From: Nocardioides luteus | GTDB lineage: Bacteria; Actinomycetota; Actinomycetes; Propionibacteriales; Nocardioidaceae | NCBI RefSeq assembly: GCF_014648595.1 | Contig: NZ_BMRK01000013.1 | Coordinates: 97,838-161,837 of the forward strand | Length of the DNA: 64,000 nucleotides | Direction of reading: 5' to 3' | Part shown: positions 14,064-22,636 of the stretch, in pieces | How the letters are laid out: every line of letters begins with the position of its first letter | How positions within the stretch are numbered: position 1 is the stretch's first letter | Translations under genes and position numbers: made by a program | The notes under the pieces: generated by a model | Seen by the model: only the letters and a program-made list of their open reading frames with translations | Told to the model about the DNA's origin: nothing | The model's database searches: none

Positions 14064-15560
14064 TCAGTCGAGCATCTCCTTGGTCATCCCGACCTCACGA
14101 CACCGAGCGAGTGCGACCTCGTCCCGCGCCGACGGAGGAACCGAGCCATCGTCGCGGCGCGGGAAGGAGTACCAGGCGCCGACCGCCCCCAGCGCGAAGA
14201 GGAAGAGACAGACCAGCGTGAAGGCGGAGTTGACCGCGTCGACATCTCCGGGCGGCACGCTCGCGGCGAGGACGGCCTCACCGAGCCCCGGCGCGAGCAG
14301 CGCTGTCAGGAGCGTGAGCGCGATCGCGAGGCTGAGCACGTTGCCGGTGTTCTGCAGCATCAGGCGGGTGGCGTTGACGACCCCGAGCGAGTCGTCGGGA
14401 GCCCGCTCGAGCAGGACCGTCGCGTTGGTGCCGATGAACAGACCGGTCGCCAGCCCGACGATCGCGAGCGTCGCCATCACCAGCCCGGTCAACTGCAGAT
14501 GGATGGCGAGGGCGACCAGCCCGACACCGCACGTGCCCACCACCGAGCCGCGGAACATGATCTGGTGCGCCGTCCAGCGTCGGGACAGCCAACCCAGGGT
14601 GAGCGACGCCGTGATCATCCCGATCGGCATCGGCAGCAGCATCATCCCCGCCCTCCCGGGCGCGACGCCGGCGACGCCCTGGAAGTAGAGGCTGGCCAGC
14701 ACGATCAGCGGAAACCGCCCGGCACCGGTGAAGAACCCGGCGAGGAAGAGCTTTCCGACCCGGCGCAGGACCGCGACTTCGAGCACGGGAGCGGTCGCGC
14801 GTCGCTCGACGAACAACAGGATCGGGACGAGCAAGACCGATCCGGCCACGCACCCGACCACCAGCGGATGTCGCCACCCAAGGTCGGTGAGCGAGGTGAT
14901 GCCGAGCGTCAGCATGACCACGGCGGCCATGATCACCAGGTTTCCGGAGAGGTCGAGACCGACCGCCCGCTTCTCCTCGACACGGCGCGGCAGCAGCGCG
15001 TGACCAGCCGCCAGAGCGAGCAGGCAGACCGGGACGTTGAACCAGAAGACCCACTGCCAACCGATGTGGTCGACGATCAGGCCGCCGACCGTGGGGCCGA
15101 TCAGGTTGGCGGTCGGAAACGATGCGGCGTACAGGCCCATCGCGCCCCCGAGCGACTCCTGCGGGAAGGCCTGGTGGATGAGAGTGGCGCCGTTGCCGAT
15201 CAGCACCGCACCACCGATCGCCGAGACCACCCGGAGCCCGATCAGCACCTCGACGTTCGGCGCGAAGCCGGCGAGGAGGCTCGCCACGGAGAAGAGCACC
15301 AGCCCGTTCAGGTAGAGCCCGCGCTGCCCCCAGACGTCACTGAGACGGCCGAACAGGAGCAGGCAGGCGGTGTTGGCGACCATGTAGGAGAGCAGCAGCC
15401 AGCTCCCCTCCCCCGAGCTCGCGTGGAACTCCCTGCTCAGCGTCGGGAGCGCCACGTTGAGTGAGCTCGCGTTGAGCGCCATCACGGCGCTGACCAGGCA
15501 GACCACGATCAGGGTGGAACGTGCGGCGGTTGTCACTTCGGTCGGTTCGGACCCGGTCAT
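14064..15560 (-). CDS. MFS drug exporter, DHA2 (EmrB/QacA) family
   Basis: 498 residues from ATG 15560, chosen for its AGGAGGT ribosome site four bases upstream; an in-frame start at 15614 adds 18 unlikely residues. Fourteen spans are predicted. Motif A is Gly-Arg-Leu-Ser-Asp-Val-Trp-Gly-Gln-Arg, and motif C-like Gly-Pro-Thr-Val-Gly-Gly lies in span 5, both marking an antiporter. The C-terminal ~35 residues are hydrophilic. It is divergent from the dipeptide-type ABC operon but outside that operon's operator. Drug or metabolite export by proton antiport is inferred. Confidence 0.85.
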   Translation of the reverse strand: MTGSEPTEVTTAARSTLIVVCLVSAVMALNASSLNVALPTLSREFHASSGEGSWLLLSYMVANTACLLLFGRLSDVWGQRGLYLNGLVLFSVASLLAGFAPNVEVLIGLRVVSAIGGAVLIGNGATLIHQAFPQESLGGAMGLYAASFPTANLIGPTVGGLIVDHIGWQWVFWFNVPVCLLALAAGHALLPRRVEEKRAVGLDLSGNLVIMAAVVMLTLGITSLTDLGWRHPLVVGCVAGSVLLVPILLFVERRATAPVLEVAVLRRVGKLFLAGFFTGAGRFPLIVLASLYFQGVAGVAPGRAGMMLLPMPIGMITASLTLGWLSRRWTAHQIMFRGSVVGTCGVGLVALAIHLQLTGLVMATLAIVGLATGLFIGTNATVLLERAPDDSLGVVNATRLMLQNTGNVLSLAIALTLLTALLAPGLGEAVLAASVPPGDVDAVNSAFTLVCLFLFALGAVGAWYSFPRRDDGSVPPSARDEVALARCREVGMTKEMLD

Positions 15561-15671
15561 CCCACCTCCTGCGCCGTACGCGACAGCGCCTCTTCGAGCC
15601 GTGCGCGACGGCACGACCTACCCCCGACGGGGGCGTCGCGAGAAGAAAGTCCGATATCCGGCTTGTGACTC

Positions 15672-15700
15672 TTGACACACCCGTTTGGCGACCCAATGAT
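15672..15700 (+). promoter_or_regulatory. Promoter of the ABC/lipid-type operon
   Basis: Perfect -35 TTGACA (15672-15677), 17-bp spacer, -10 AATGAT (15695-15700). Expected start near 15707, just before a palindrome. Confidence 0.6.
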
Positions 15701-15709
15701 GAATCTCAT

Positions 15710-15728
15710 CCTAGAGCGTGATTCTAGA
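15710..15728. promoter_or_regulatory. Palindromic operator, site 1
   Basis: CCTAGAGCGTGATTCTAGA, immediately after the promoter where a repressor would block it. It matches the site at 26355-26373 at 14 of 19 positions with identical half-site spacing (CTAGA-N6-TTCTAGA). Confidence 0.6.
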
Positions 15729-15787
15729 TTGAGCCACCAACATCGGCGACCGGAGCCCGGTCGTGGACACGAACGGGAGGGTCAGGT

Positions 15788-16810
15788 ATGAGAGCACCAG
15801 CCAGGTCCGCGGACGAGCCGCTTCTGCGCGTCGAGGATCTTCATGTGGAGTTTCGGACCGGCGGCGGGACGGTCGAAGCCCTCAACGCCGTGGACCTCTG
15901 GATCGACGCCGGCGAGACGGTCGCCGTCGTCGGCGAGTCGGGGTCCGGCAAGAGCGTGACGGCGCTCGCCGTGCTCGGCCTCCTGGGCAACGGCCGGGTC
16001 AGCGGCGGCCGGATCACCTGGGACGGCAAGGACATCACCGGCGCGTCCAACCGCGACATGCGTACGGTCCGCGGCAACGACATCTCGGTGATCTTCCAGG
16101 ACCCGATGACCTCGCTCGACCCGCTCTTCACCATCGGTCACCAGCTCGTCGAGGCCTACCGGATCCACCACGACGTCTCGAAGCGGGAGGCTCGCGAGCG
16201 GGCCGTCGAGCTGCTCGACCTGGTCGGCATCCCCGAGCCCGCGGCGAAGTTCAAGGCGTACCCCCACCAGCTCTCGGGTGGTCAGCGACAGCGGGTGATG
16301 ATCGCCGGTGCCCTCGCCTGCGACCCGCGCCTGCTGATCGCCGACGAGCCGACGACGGCGCTCGACGTCACCGTCGAGGCTCAGGTGCTCGCCCTCATCC
16401 GCGATCTCCAGGAACGCACCGGCGTCGGGCTGATGCTGATCACCCACGACATGGGCGTGGTCGCCGAGATGGCCGACCGGGTGGTGGTCTTCTACGCCGG
16501 CCAGGTCGTCGAGACCGGCACCGCCGACGAGATCCTCGACCGCCCCCAGCACCCCTACACCCGCGCGCTCCTCGAGGCGATCCCGCGACGGGACACCCCA
16601 CGTGACCAGGAGATGCCCGCGATCCCGGGCGCCGTCCCCGCCCTCGACGAGATGCCCACCGGCTGCCGCTTCGTCACCCGCTGCACGGAAGCCGCGCCCG
16701 AGTGCGAGTCGGCCCAGACGCTGCGCGACGTCGCCGGCCGCCAGGTCCGCTGCTGGCGCCCCGACGAGGACCACGGAGTCCTCGCCCCGATGGCGGAGGT
16801 GGCCGGATGA
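15788..16810 (+). CDS. Peptide/nickel-type ABC transporter ATP-binding protein (DppD/OppD-like)
   Basis: 340 residues. Walker A Gly-Glu-Ser-Gly-Ser-Gly-Lys-Ser at 49-56, signature Leu-Ser-Gly-Gly-Gln-Arg-Gln, Walker B Leu-Leu-Ile-Ala-Asp-Glu-Pro, then the switch His in Ile-Thr-His-Asp. The C-terminal oligopeptide/dipeptide domain has Gly-Cys-Arg-Phe with four cysteines (Cys-Arg-Phe, Cys-Thr-Glu, Cys-Glu-Ser, Cys-Trp), as in OppD/OppF where they hold an iron-sulfur cluster. GGGAGG lies seven bases before the ATG. First gene of an operon that continues into lipid-type catabolic genes, so the imported substrate may not be a peptide. Confidence 0.9.
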   Translation: MRAPARSADEPLLRVEDLHVEFRTGGGTVEALNAVDLWIDAGETVAVVGESGSGKSVTALAVLGLLGNGRVSGGRITWDGKDITGASNRDMRTVRGNDISVIFQDPMTSLDPLFTIGHQLVEAYRIHHDVSKREARERAVELLDLVGIPEPAAKFKAYPHQLSGGQRQRVMIAGALACDPRLLIADEPTTALDVTVEAQVLALIRDLQERTGVGLMLITHDMGVVAEMADRVVVFYAGQVVETGTADEILDRPQHPYTRALLEAIPRRDTPRDQEMPAIPGAVPALDEMPTGCRFVTRCTEAAPECESAQTLRDVAGRQVRCWRPDEDHGVLAPMAEVAG

Positions 16811-17808
16811 TCGTCCCCGAGGCGGCGCCCCTCGTCGAAGCCGACGGGCTCGTCAAGCACTTCGGCGGCGGCAAGGGGCCCTTCACACCCCACCGCCCGC
16901 CCGTACGCGCCGTCGACGGCGTCTCCCTGACGATCAGGCGCGGCGAGACGCTCGGGCTCGTCGGCGAGTCCGGCTCCGGGAAGTCCACGCTCGGCCGGCT
17001 GATCCTGCGGCTCATCGAACCGACCAGCGGCTCGGTCACCTTCGACGGCCAGGACATCGCCCAGCTCACCAAGCGCGAGCTCACCCAGCTCCGCAAGCGG
17101 ATGCAGCTGGTCTTCCAGGACCCGTTCAGCTCGTTCAACCCGCGGATGACCATCGCCCAGGTGCTGACCGAGCCGATGGTCGTCCACGGCATGGGCGACC
17201 GGGAGAGCCGCACCCGGCGCGCCAAGGAGCTGCTCGACCTCGTCGGCCTGCCCTCCTTCGCCATGGAGCGCTACCCGCACCAGTTCTCCGGCGGCCAGGC
17301 CCAGCGCATCGGGATCGCCCGCGCGCTGGCCACCGACCCCGACCTGATCGTCTGCGACGAGGCCGTCAGCGCCCTCGACGTCTCCGTTCAGGCCCAGGTG
17401 CTCAACCTGCTCAAGGAGGTCCAGCGCGAGCTCGGCCTCTCCTACCTCTTCATCGCCCACGACCTCAACGTCGTCCGCTACATCTCCGACCGCGTCTGCG
17501 TGATGTATCTCGGCAAGCTCGCCGAGGTGGCGCCCGCCGACGACATCAGCGAGCGGCCCCAGCACCCCTACTCGCAGGCCCTGATGGCCTCGATCCCCTC
17601 CCCCGACGCCCACCACCAGCTGCGTACGCCGCTCGCCGGTGAGATCCCCAGCCCGCGACGGCCACCGTCGGGCTGCCGGTTCCACCCGCGCTGCGCGCAG
17701 AGCGTCGACGGCTGCGACCGCGACGAGCCCGAGCTGCTGACGATCGGTCACGACGGCGATGCCCGCAGTGTCGCCTGCCACCTCTTCGACCCCACTCCCG
17801 CGAGGTGA
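16807..17808 (+). CDS. Peptide/nickel-type ABC transporter ATP-binding protein (DppF/OppF-like)
   Basis: 333 residues from ATG 16807, overlapping the previous stop (ATGA). Walker A at 53-60 (Gly-Glu-Ser-Gly-Ser-Gly-Lys-Ser), signature Phe-Ser-Gly-Gly-Gln-Ala-Gln, Walker B Leu-Ile-Val-Cys-Asp-Glu-Ala with Ser-Ala-Leu-Asp-Val, and the C-terminal oligo_HPY domain with Gly-Cys-Arg-Phe. It pairs with the previous ATPase as the second half of the heterodimeric motor. Confidence 0.9.
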   Translation: MIVPEAAPLVEADGLVKHFGGGKGPFTPHRPPVRAVDGVSLTIRRGETLGLVGESGSGKSTLGRLILRLIEPTSGSVTFDGQDIAQLTKRELTQLRKRMQLVFQDPFSSFNPRMTIAQVLTEPMVVHGMGDRESRTRRAKELLDLVGLPSFAMERYPHQFSGGQAQRIGIARALATDPDLIVCDEAVSALDVSVQAQVLNLLKEVQRELGLSYLFIAHDLNVVRYISDRVCVMYLGKLAEVAPADDISERPQHPYSQALMASIPSPDAHHQLRTPLAGEIPSPRRPPSGCRFHPRCAQSVDGCDRDEPELLTIGHDGDARSVACHLFDPTPAR

Positions 17809-17812
17809 TCGC

Positions 17813-18775
17813 ATGCTCCTCTATGCCGGACGACGCCTGACCTACGGCCTGCTGGTGCTCGCCCTGGTCGCCACCCTGGTCTTCCTCATCATCCGACTGA
17901 TCCCGGGCGACGCCGTCCGCCTCCAGATGGCCGACGCCCCCGGCGTCACCCAGGCGCAGATCGATCAACGCACCGCCGAGCTCGGCCTCGACGAGCCGAT
18001 CCTGTCCCAGTTCGGCCACTTCGTCGGCGGGCTGGCGCAGGGTGATCTCGGCACCTCCTTCGACGACGAGCGCCCCGTCACGACCAAGATCCTCGAGCGG
18101 CTCCCGGCCACGTTGGAGCTCGGCCTGCTCGCCATCCTCTTCGGCGTCCTGCTCGGGGTGCCGTTCGGCATGCTCTCCGCGATCCGGCACCACAGCGTCG
18201 TCGACAACGTGATGCGCTTCCTTGCGGTGATCGGCATGTCGGTGCCGAACTTCTGGCTTGCGCTCCTGCTGATCACCTTCCTGGCGCTCTGGTTCGGCTG
18301 GTCCCCGCCGCTGGTCTACGCCTCCCCCGCCGAGAACCTCGGTCAGAACCTCGTCCACATGCTGCTCCCCGCGATCGCCCTGGGCGCGGCGACGATGGCG
18401 AGCATCGCCCGGATGCTGCGCTCCTCGCTGCTGGAGGTGCTCGGCTCGAACTTCGTCCGCACCATCCGCTCCCGCGGCGCCTCCGAGCGCGTGGTCGTGC
18501 TCAAGCACGCCGGCCGCAGCTCGATGATCCCGGTCTTCACCGTGCTCGGTCTGCAGGTCGGCCACATCCTCGGTGGCACCGTCATCCTCGAGCGCATCTT
18601 CGCCATCCCCGGGATGGGCTCGCTGATCTTCGAGGCGGTCGGGCAGCGCGACTACCCGGTCATCCTCGGCTGCGTCATCTTCTACGGCGCCATCTTCATC
18701 CTCGTCAACGTCGTGGTCGACCTGCTCTACGCGGTCATCGACCCGCGGATCCGTTACAAAGGAGCCTCCGCATGA
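17813..18775 (+). CDS. Peptide/nickel-type ABC transporter permease (DppB-like)
   Basis: 320 residues from ATG 17813 (GAGGTG upstream). Six spans. N-terminal DppB signature (Tyr-Ala-Gly-Arg-Arg-Leu, then Phe-Leu-Ile-Ile-Arg-Leu-Ile-Pro-Gly-Asp) and the EAA loop near Arg-Thr-Ile-Arg-Ser-Arg-Gly-Ala-Ser-Glu-Arg. It ends overlapping the next permease start by 4 bp. Confidence 0.9.
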   Translation: MLLYAGRRLTYGLLVLALVATLVFLIIRLIPGDAVRLQMADAPGVTQAQIDQRTAELGLDEPILSQFGHFVGGLAQGDLGTSFDDERPVTTKILERLPATLELGLLAILFGVLLGVPFGMLSAIRHHSVVDNVMRFLAVIGMSVPNFWLALLLITFLALWFGWSPPLVYASPAENLGQNLVHMLLPAIALGAATMASIARMLRSSLLEVLGSNFVRTIRSRGASERVVVLKHAGRSSMIPVFTVLGLQVGHILGGTVILERIFAIPGMGSLIFEAVGQRDYPVILGCVIFYGAIFILVNVVVDLLYAVIDPRIRYKGASA

Positions 18776-19659
18776 GCATCGCCCTCTCCGGCACCGCACC
18801 GGCAGTACGCCGCCCCCGCACCCGCAGCGGCCTGCGCCGCTTCACCCGCGAGCAGCCCCTCGGGGCCATCGCCCTCTTCCTCATCTCCCTCTTCGTGGTC
18901 GTCGCCGTGCTGGCGCCGTGGATCGCTCCGTACGACCCGTTGGCCCAGGACCGGGTGAACATCCTGACCGGACCCGGGGTCGGCGGGCACCCAGCCGGCA
19001 CCGACGAGCTCGGCCGCGACGTACTCAGCCGGTCGCTCTACGGCGCCCGGACCTCCCTGCTGATCGCGGTCGCCACGCTCGCCCTGGGTGGCGCGATCGG
19101 CCTGGTCGTCGGCGTCGTATCCGGCTACTTCGGCGGCACCTGGGTCGACTCGATCCTGCAGCGCGCCATGGACGCGCTGATGGCGATCCCCTCGATCGTG
19201 CTGCTGCTGTTCGTGGCCGCCCTCCTCGGCCCGAGCGTACGCAACACCGTGATCGCCCTGAGCCTGCTGGTGATCCCCTCGATCAACCGGGTGGCGCGAG
19301 GCGAGATGCTCCGCATCCGGGAGGAGCCGTACGTCGAGGCCGCCCGGTCGGTCGGCTGCGGGACGCCCCGGATCCTGATCCGCTACGGGCTGCCCAACCT
19401 CATGGCACCGCTCTTCGTCATGGGCTCGCTGCTCTTCGCGGTCATCCTGATCGCCGAGTCGGCCCTCAGCTTCCTCGGCATCGGCACCCCGCCGCCCACC
19501 CCGTCGTGGGGCCGGATGCTGAGCGAGGGCCGCAGCCAGCTCGAGATCGCCCCGTGGATGACCGTCGTCCCGGGCCTGATCCTGTCCATCTCCGTCCTGG
19601 CGTTCAACCTCCTCGGCGACGCCATGCGTGACTTCCTCGACCCCAAGCAGCGCCGCTAG
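18772..19659 (+). CDS. Peptide/nickel-type ABC transporter permease (DppC-like)
   Basis: 295 residues. N-terminal cytoplasmic extension, then six spans. It shows the DppC hallmarks Gly-Thr-Asp-Glu-Leu-Gly-Arg-Asp-Val-Leu-Ser-Arg and an EAA loop (Glu-Pro-Tyr-Val-Glu-Ala-Ala-Arg-Ser-Val-Gly). It forms the membrane channel with the DppB-like subunit. Confidence 0.9.
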   Translation: MSIALSGTAPAVRRPRTRSGLRRFTREQPLGAIALFLISLFVVVAVLAPWIAPYDPLAQDRVNILTGPGVGGHPAGTDELGRDVLSRSLYGARTSLLIAVATLALGGAIGLVVGVVSGYFGGTWVDSILQRAMDALMAIPSIVLLLFVAALLGPSVRNTVIALSLLVIPSINRVARGEMLRIREEPYVEAARSVGCGTPRILIRYGLPNLMAPLFVMGSLLFAVILIAESALSFLGIGTPPPTPSWGRMLSEGRSQLEIAPWMTVVPGLILSISVLAFNLLGDAMRDFLDPKQRR

Positions 19660-19683
19660 CCCATCCCACCCAAGGAGTCCGTG

Positions 19684-21333
19684 ATGCCCCACCTCAACCC
19701 CCGTCTCACCAGACGGCAGACCCGGACCGCCGGTGCGGCCCTGGCCGCTGCCTGCCTCGCTCTGACCGCAGCATGCTCCGGCGCCGACGGCGCCGCCTCC
19801 GGGAAGGGCAAGATCGTCGAGGACGCCGGACCGCCCCAGGACGGCGGCATCCTGCACACCGCGGCGACCGCGGACGCACCTTCGCTGGACATCCAGAAGG
19901 AGGCGTCCTACATGACCCACGTCGCGGTCGGCTCGGTCTACAGCCGGCTGGTCGCGCCGAAGACCGGCAAGGACATCGCCTACGGCTCGAGCGACCTCGA
20001 GGGCGACCTGGCCGAGAAGTGGTCGAAGTCGAAGGACCTGAAGACCTGGACCTTCAACCTGCGGCAGGGCGTCACCTTCCACGACAAGCCGCCGGTCAAC
20101 GGCCGCGAGCTCACCTCCGCCGACGTGAAGTGCACGGTCGACCGGATCAAGTCGCTGCCCGGCCACCAGCTCGGGCTGGTCGCCAACGTCGCCGAGCTGC
20201 AGACGCCGGACCCGTACACCGTGGTCTTCACGCTCACCTCCGCGAACACCGCCTTCGACCAGACCATGGCCAACCCGTTCATGGCGATCCTCCCCTGCGA
20301 GGGCACCAAGGGCGAGTTCAACCTGGCCGAGGACGCGATCGGCACCGGCCCGTTCATGCTGAAGAGCTGGAAGCGCGACCAGGAGCGCGTGCTGGAGAAG
20401 AACCCCGACTACTTCGTCGAGGGCCTCCCCCACCTCGACGGCATCCAGACCACGGTCCTGCCCGACGCCCAGGCGCAGATCGCCGCCCTGCGCAGCGGCA
20501 AGCTCGACATGATCTCCTCGCTCTCCACCGAGAAGCGCCAGGTCGACCAGATGCTCAAGCAGATCGACGGCCTGCAGCTGCGCACCGAGAAGGGCATCAC
20601 CCAGACGCGCGTCTTCATGAACGCGGAGAAGGGACCGTTCAGCAAGCTCGAGGTCCGCCGGGCGGTGGCGCACGCGATCGACAAGGAGGGGATGATCAAG
20701 GCGCTCCGCTCGGGCGGCACGCTCACCGGCCCGATCACGCCGACCCTGTTCGGCGCGATGCCGCAGGACGAGGTCGACGAGCTGCTCGAGTACGACCCGG
20801 AGAAGGCCAAGGAGCTGCTCGCCGAGGCCGGCTACCCCGACGGCTTCTCGGCCGAGCTGGTCGCCACCGACGGCTATGGCGAGACCATCCTGCGCGAGGC
20901 CCAGTGGGTGCAGGAGGACCTGGCCAAGATCGGCATCGACCTGACCATCGACCAGCAGGACTACGCCACCTACGTCAGCTCGACCTGGCCCGAGACGAAG
21001 TACGACATCATGTACGGCCTGCAGACCCCGATGCTGACGGCCGACGAGTACCTCACCTCGGAGTACACCAGCACCGGCACCCGCAACTGGTCGAAGGTCA
21101 ACGACCCGAAGCTCGACGAGATGGTCGCCGCCCAGCGGGTGCTCACCGACGACGCGGAGCGCGAGAAGGCGCTGCAGGACATCGAGCGCTACATCATGGA
21201 GAACGTCTCCACCCCGCTGCCGCTCTACGCCTACGACACCCAGACGCTCTACTCCGGCAAGGTCCACGACTACTTCCCGCACCCGGACTACTCCACCCGG
21301 GAGCTCCAGGACGTCTGGATGGAGCAGGAGTGA
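19684..21333 (+). CDS. ABC transporter substrate-binding lipoprotein, SBP_bac_5 (DppA/OppA-like)
   Basis: 549 residues from ATG 19684, with AAGGAG six bases upstream; a GTG at 19681 is the less likely start. Lipoprotein signal: twin-Arg-like basic start, hydrophobic core, then Leu-Thr-Ala-Ala-Cys31. The mature part has the family 5 fold (Asp-Gly-Gly-Ile-Leu, Leu-Ala-Glu-Lys-Trp, Trp-Thr-Phe-Asn-Leu-Arg-x-Gly-Val-x-Phe-His-Asp). The family binds peptides, nickel, opines and other solutes; the catabolic genes downstream argue for a CoA-activatable acid or conjugate, which is inference. Confidence 0.88.
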   Translation: MPHLNPRLTRRQTRTAGAALAAACLALTAACSGADGAASGKGKIVEDAGPPQDGGILHTAATADAPSLDIQKEASYMTHVAVGSVYSRLVAPKTGKDIAYGSSDLEGDLAEKWSKSKDLKTWTFNLRQGVTFHDKPPVNGRELTSADVKCTVDRIKSLPGHQLGLVANVAELQTPDPYTVVFTLTSANTAFDQTMANPFMAILPCEGTKGEFNLAEDAIGTGPFMLKSWKRDQERVLEKNPDYFVEGLPHLDGIQTTVLPDAQAQIAALRSGKLDMISSLSTEKRQVDQMLKQIDGLQLRTEKGITQTRVFMNAEKGPFSKLEVRRAVAHAIDKEGMIKALRSGGTLTGPITPTLFGAMPQDEVDELLEYDPEKAKELLAEAGYPDGFSAELVATDGYGETILREAQWVQEDLAKIGIDLTIDQQDYATYVSSTWPETKYDIMYGLQTPMLTADEYLTSEYTSTGTRNWSKVNDPKLDEMVAAQRVLTDDAEREKALQDIERYIMENVSTPLPLYAYDTQTLYSGKVHDYFPHPDYSTRELQDVWMEQE

Positions 21334-22208
21334 GCAGCGGCCCTCGCGTCCAGGACGAGGCGTCCCACCTCACCTGCGCCGTCGACGCGATGTGGGACGT
21401 CGGCGGAGCGCCGCCGCGGCCCGGGGAGCCGGTGGAGGTCACCGCGGGCGTCCACCTGCTGCTCGCGCCGAACGCCAACCACTGGACGTACGAGGGCACC
21501 AACACCTGGATCCTCGTCGGGGAGGGCCGGGCCGTGGTCATCGACCCCGGCCCGACCGACCCCGGCCACCTGGACCGCATCGACGAGGTCGTACGCAGCG
21601 CCGGTGCCCGCGTCGAGACGGTCCTGCTCAGCCACCACCACGGCGACCACTCCCAGGCGGCCGGCGCGGTGGCCGAGCGCTGGCGGGCGCCGATCAGGCC
21701 GCGGGTGCAGAAGGGGCTGATCCCCGACGGCACCCGGTTCGACCTGGGCCGGCGCACCGAGATCCGCACGCTCACCACGCCCGGCCACACCTCCGACGGG
21801 GTGAGCTTCGCGCTCGGCGGGCGGCGGGTGATGCTCACCGGCGACACCGTGCTGGCCAGGTTCAACCCCTACATCTCGCATCCCGACGGCACCATCGCGG
21901 ACATGCTCGGGTCGATGGCCCGGATCGCGGACCTGGTCGACGACGACTGGACGCTGCTCCCGGGCCACGGGCCGGCGGTGCGCGAGCCGACGACGTACCT
22001 GCACGCCCGGATCGCGGACCGGCGGCGCCGCATCGACCAGGTCGCCGGGCTGCTCGCCGACGGCGTGGCTCGCGAGCACGTGACCGACCACGTCTACGCC
22101 AAGGTCGACGACCAGCGGCTGCCCGCCGCCCGGGCGTCGGTCGAGGCCATCCTCCACTTCCTCGACACTCGCGGCCCCGCGCAGCGGGAGAAAGGCAGCA
22201 CCGTATGA
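21330..22208 (+). CDS. MBL-fold metallohydrolase (LACTB2/glyoxalase II-like)
   Basis: 292 residues from GTG 21330 (GTGA overlap). Zinc motif His102-x-His104-x-Asp106-His107 in Ser-His-His-His-Gly-Asp-His, a following Thr-Pro-Gly-His-Thr-Ser-Asp-Gly, the metal Asp in Thr-Gly-Asp-Thr, and a late Leu-Leu-Pro-Gly-His-Gly-Pro. A C-terminal winged-helix-like segment (~225-285) is typical of LACTB2-type enzymes. Between a transporter and a thiolase-like module it may hydrolyse a thioester or an imported conjugate; substrate unproven. Confidence 0.82.
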   Translation: MSSGPRVQDEASHLTCAVDAMWDVGGAPPRPGEPVEVTAGVHLLLAPNANHWTYEGTNTWILVGEGRAVVIDPGPTDPGHLDRIDEVVRSAGARVETVLLSHHHGDHSQAAGAVAERWRAPIRPRVQKGLIPDGTRFDLGRRTEIRTLTTPGHTSDGVSFALGGRRVMLTGDTVLARFNPYISHPDGTIADMLGSMARIADLVDDDWTLLPGHGPAVREPTTYLHARIADRRRRIDQVAGLLADGVAREHVTDHVYAKVDDQRLPAARASVEAILHFLDTRGPAQREKGSTV

Positions 22209-22636
22209 GTACGACGACCCCGGAGGTCTCACCGGAGGCACGCTTCGCGCCGCGGCCGACCCCCGAGACCCAGCCCTACTGGGACGCCACCGCCGCCGGC
22301 CGCCTCGACCTGCCGAGGTGCCGCCCCTGCGACCAGGTGTTCTTCTACCCGCGCTCCTCCTGCCCGCAGTGCGGGTCGACCGACCTCGAGTGGGTGACCT
22401 GCTCCGGCAGGGGCCTGCTGCACACCTACGTGGTCTCCCACCGCCCCGCGCCCGGCTTCCCGGTGCCGACCGTCATCGCCGTCGTCGAGCTCGAGGAGGG
22501 CCCGCGGATGATGACCAACCTGGTCGACGCCGACCCCGGCTCGCTCGAGCTGGACATGCCGGTGCAGGTGCGCTTCGAGCAGCGCAAGGGCGTCGTCGTA
22601 CCCGTCTTCGCGCCTGCGAAGGAGGACGCCCGATGA
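22205..22636 (+). CDS. DUF35 zinc-ribbon/OB-fold protein (ChsH2-like partner)
   Basis: 143 residues. N-terminal helix (Gln-Pro-Tyr-Trp-Asp), a rubredoxin-like zinc ribbon with Cys39-x-x-Cys42 and Cys53-x-x-Cys56, then an OB fold (Gly-Arg-Gly-Leu-Leu-His-Thr-Tyr-Val-Val). DUF35 proteins bind thiolase-like subunits; in steroid side-chain degradation the DUF35 part of ChsH2 is the obligate partner of the Ltp2 aldolase. Here it overlaps a Cys-less thiolase-like gene by 4 bp, which supports the same kind of complex. Confidence 0.85.
   Translation: MSTTTPEVSPEARFAPRPTPETQPYWDATAAGRLDLPRCRPCDQVFFYPRSSCPQCGSTDLEWVTCSGRGLLHTYVVSHRPAPGFPVPTVIAVVELEEGPRMMTNLVDADPGSLELDMPVQVRFEQRKGVVVPVFAPAKEDAR

Noticed and set aside
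18754-21282. 842-codon minus-strand frame under the ABC binding protein and permease
   Set aside because: Shadow frame without domains; the + strand genes have full motifs and coupled starts.
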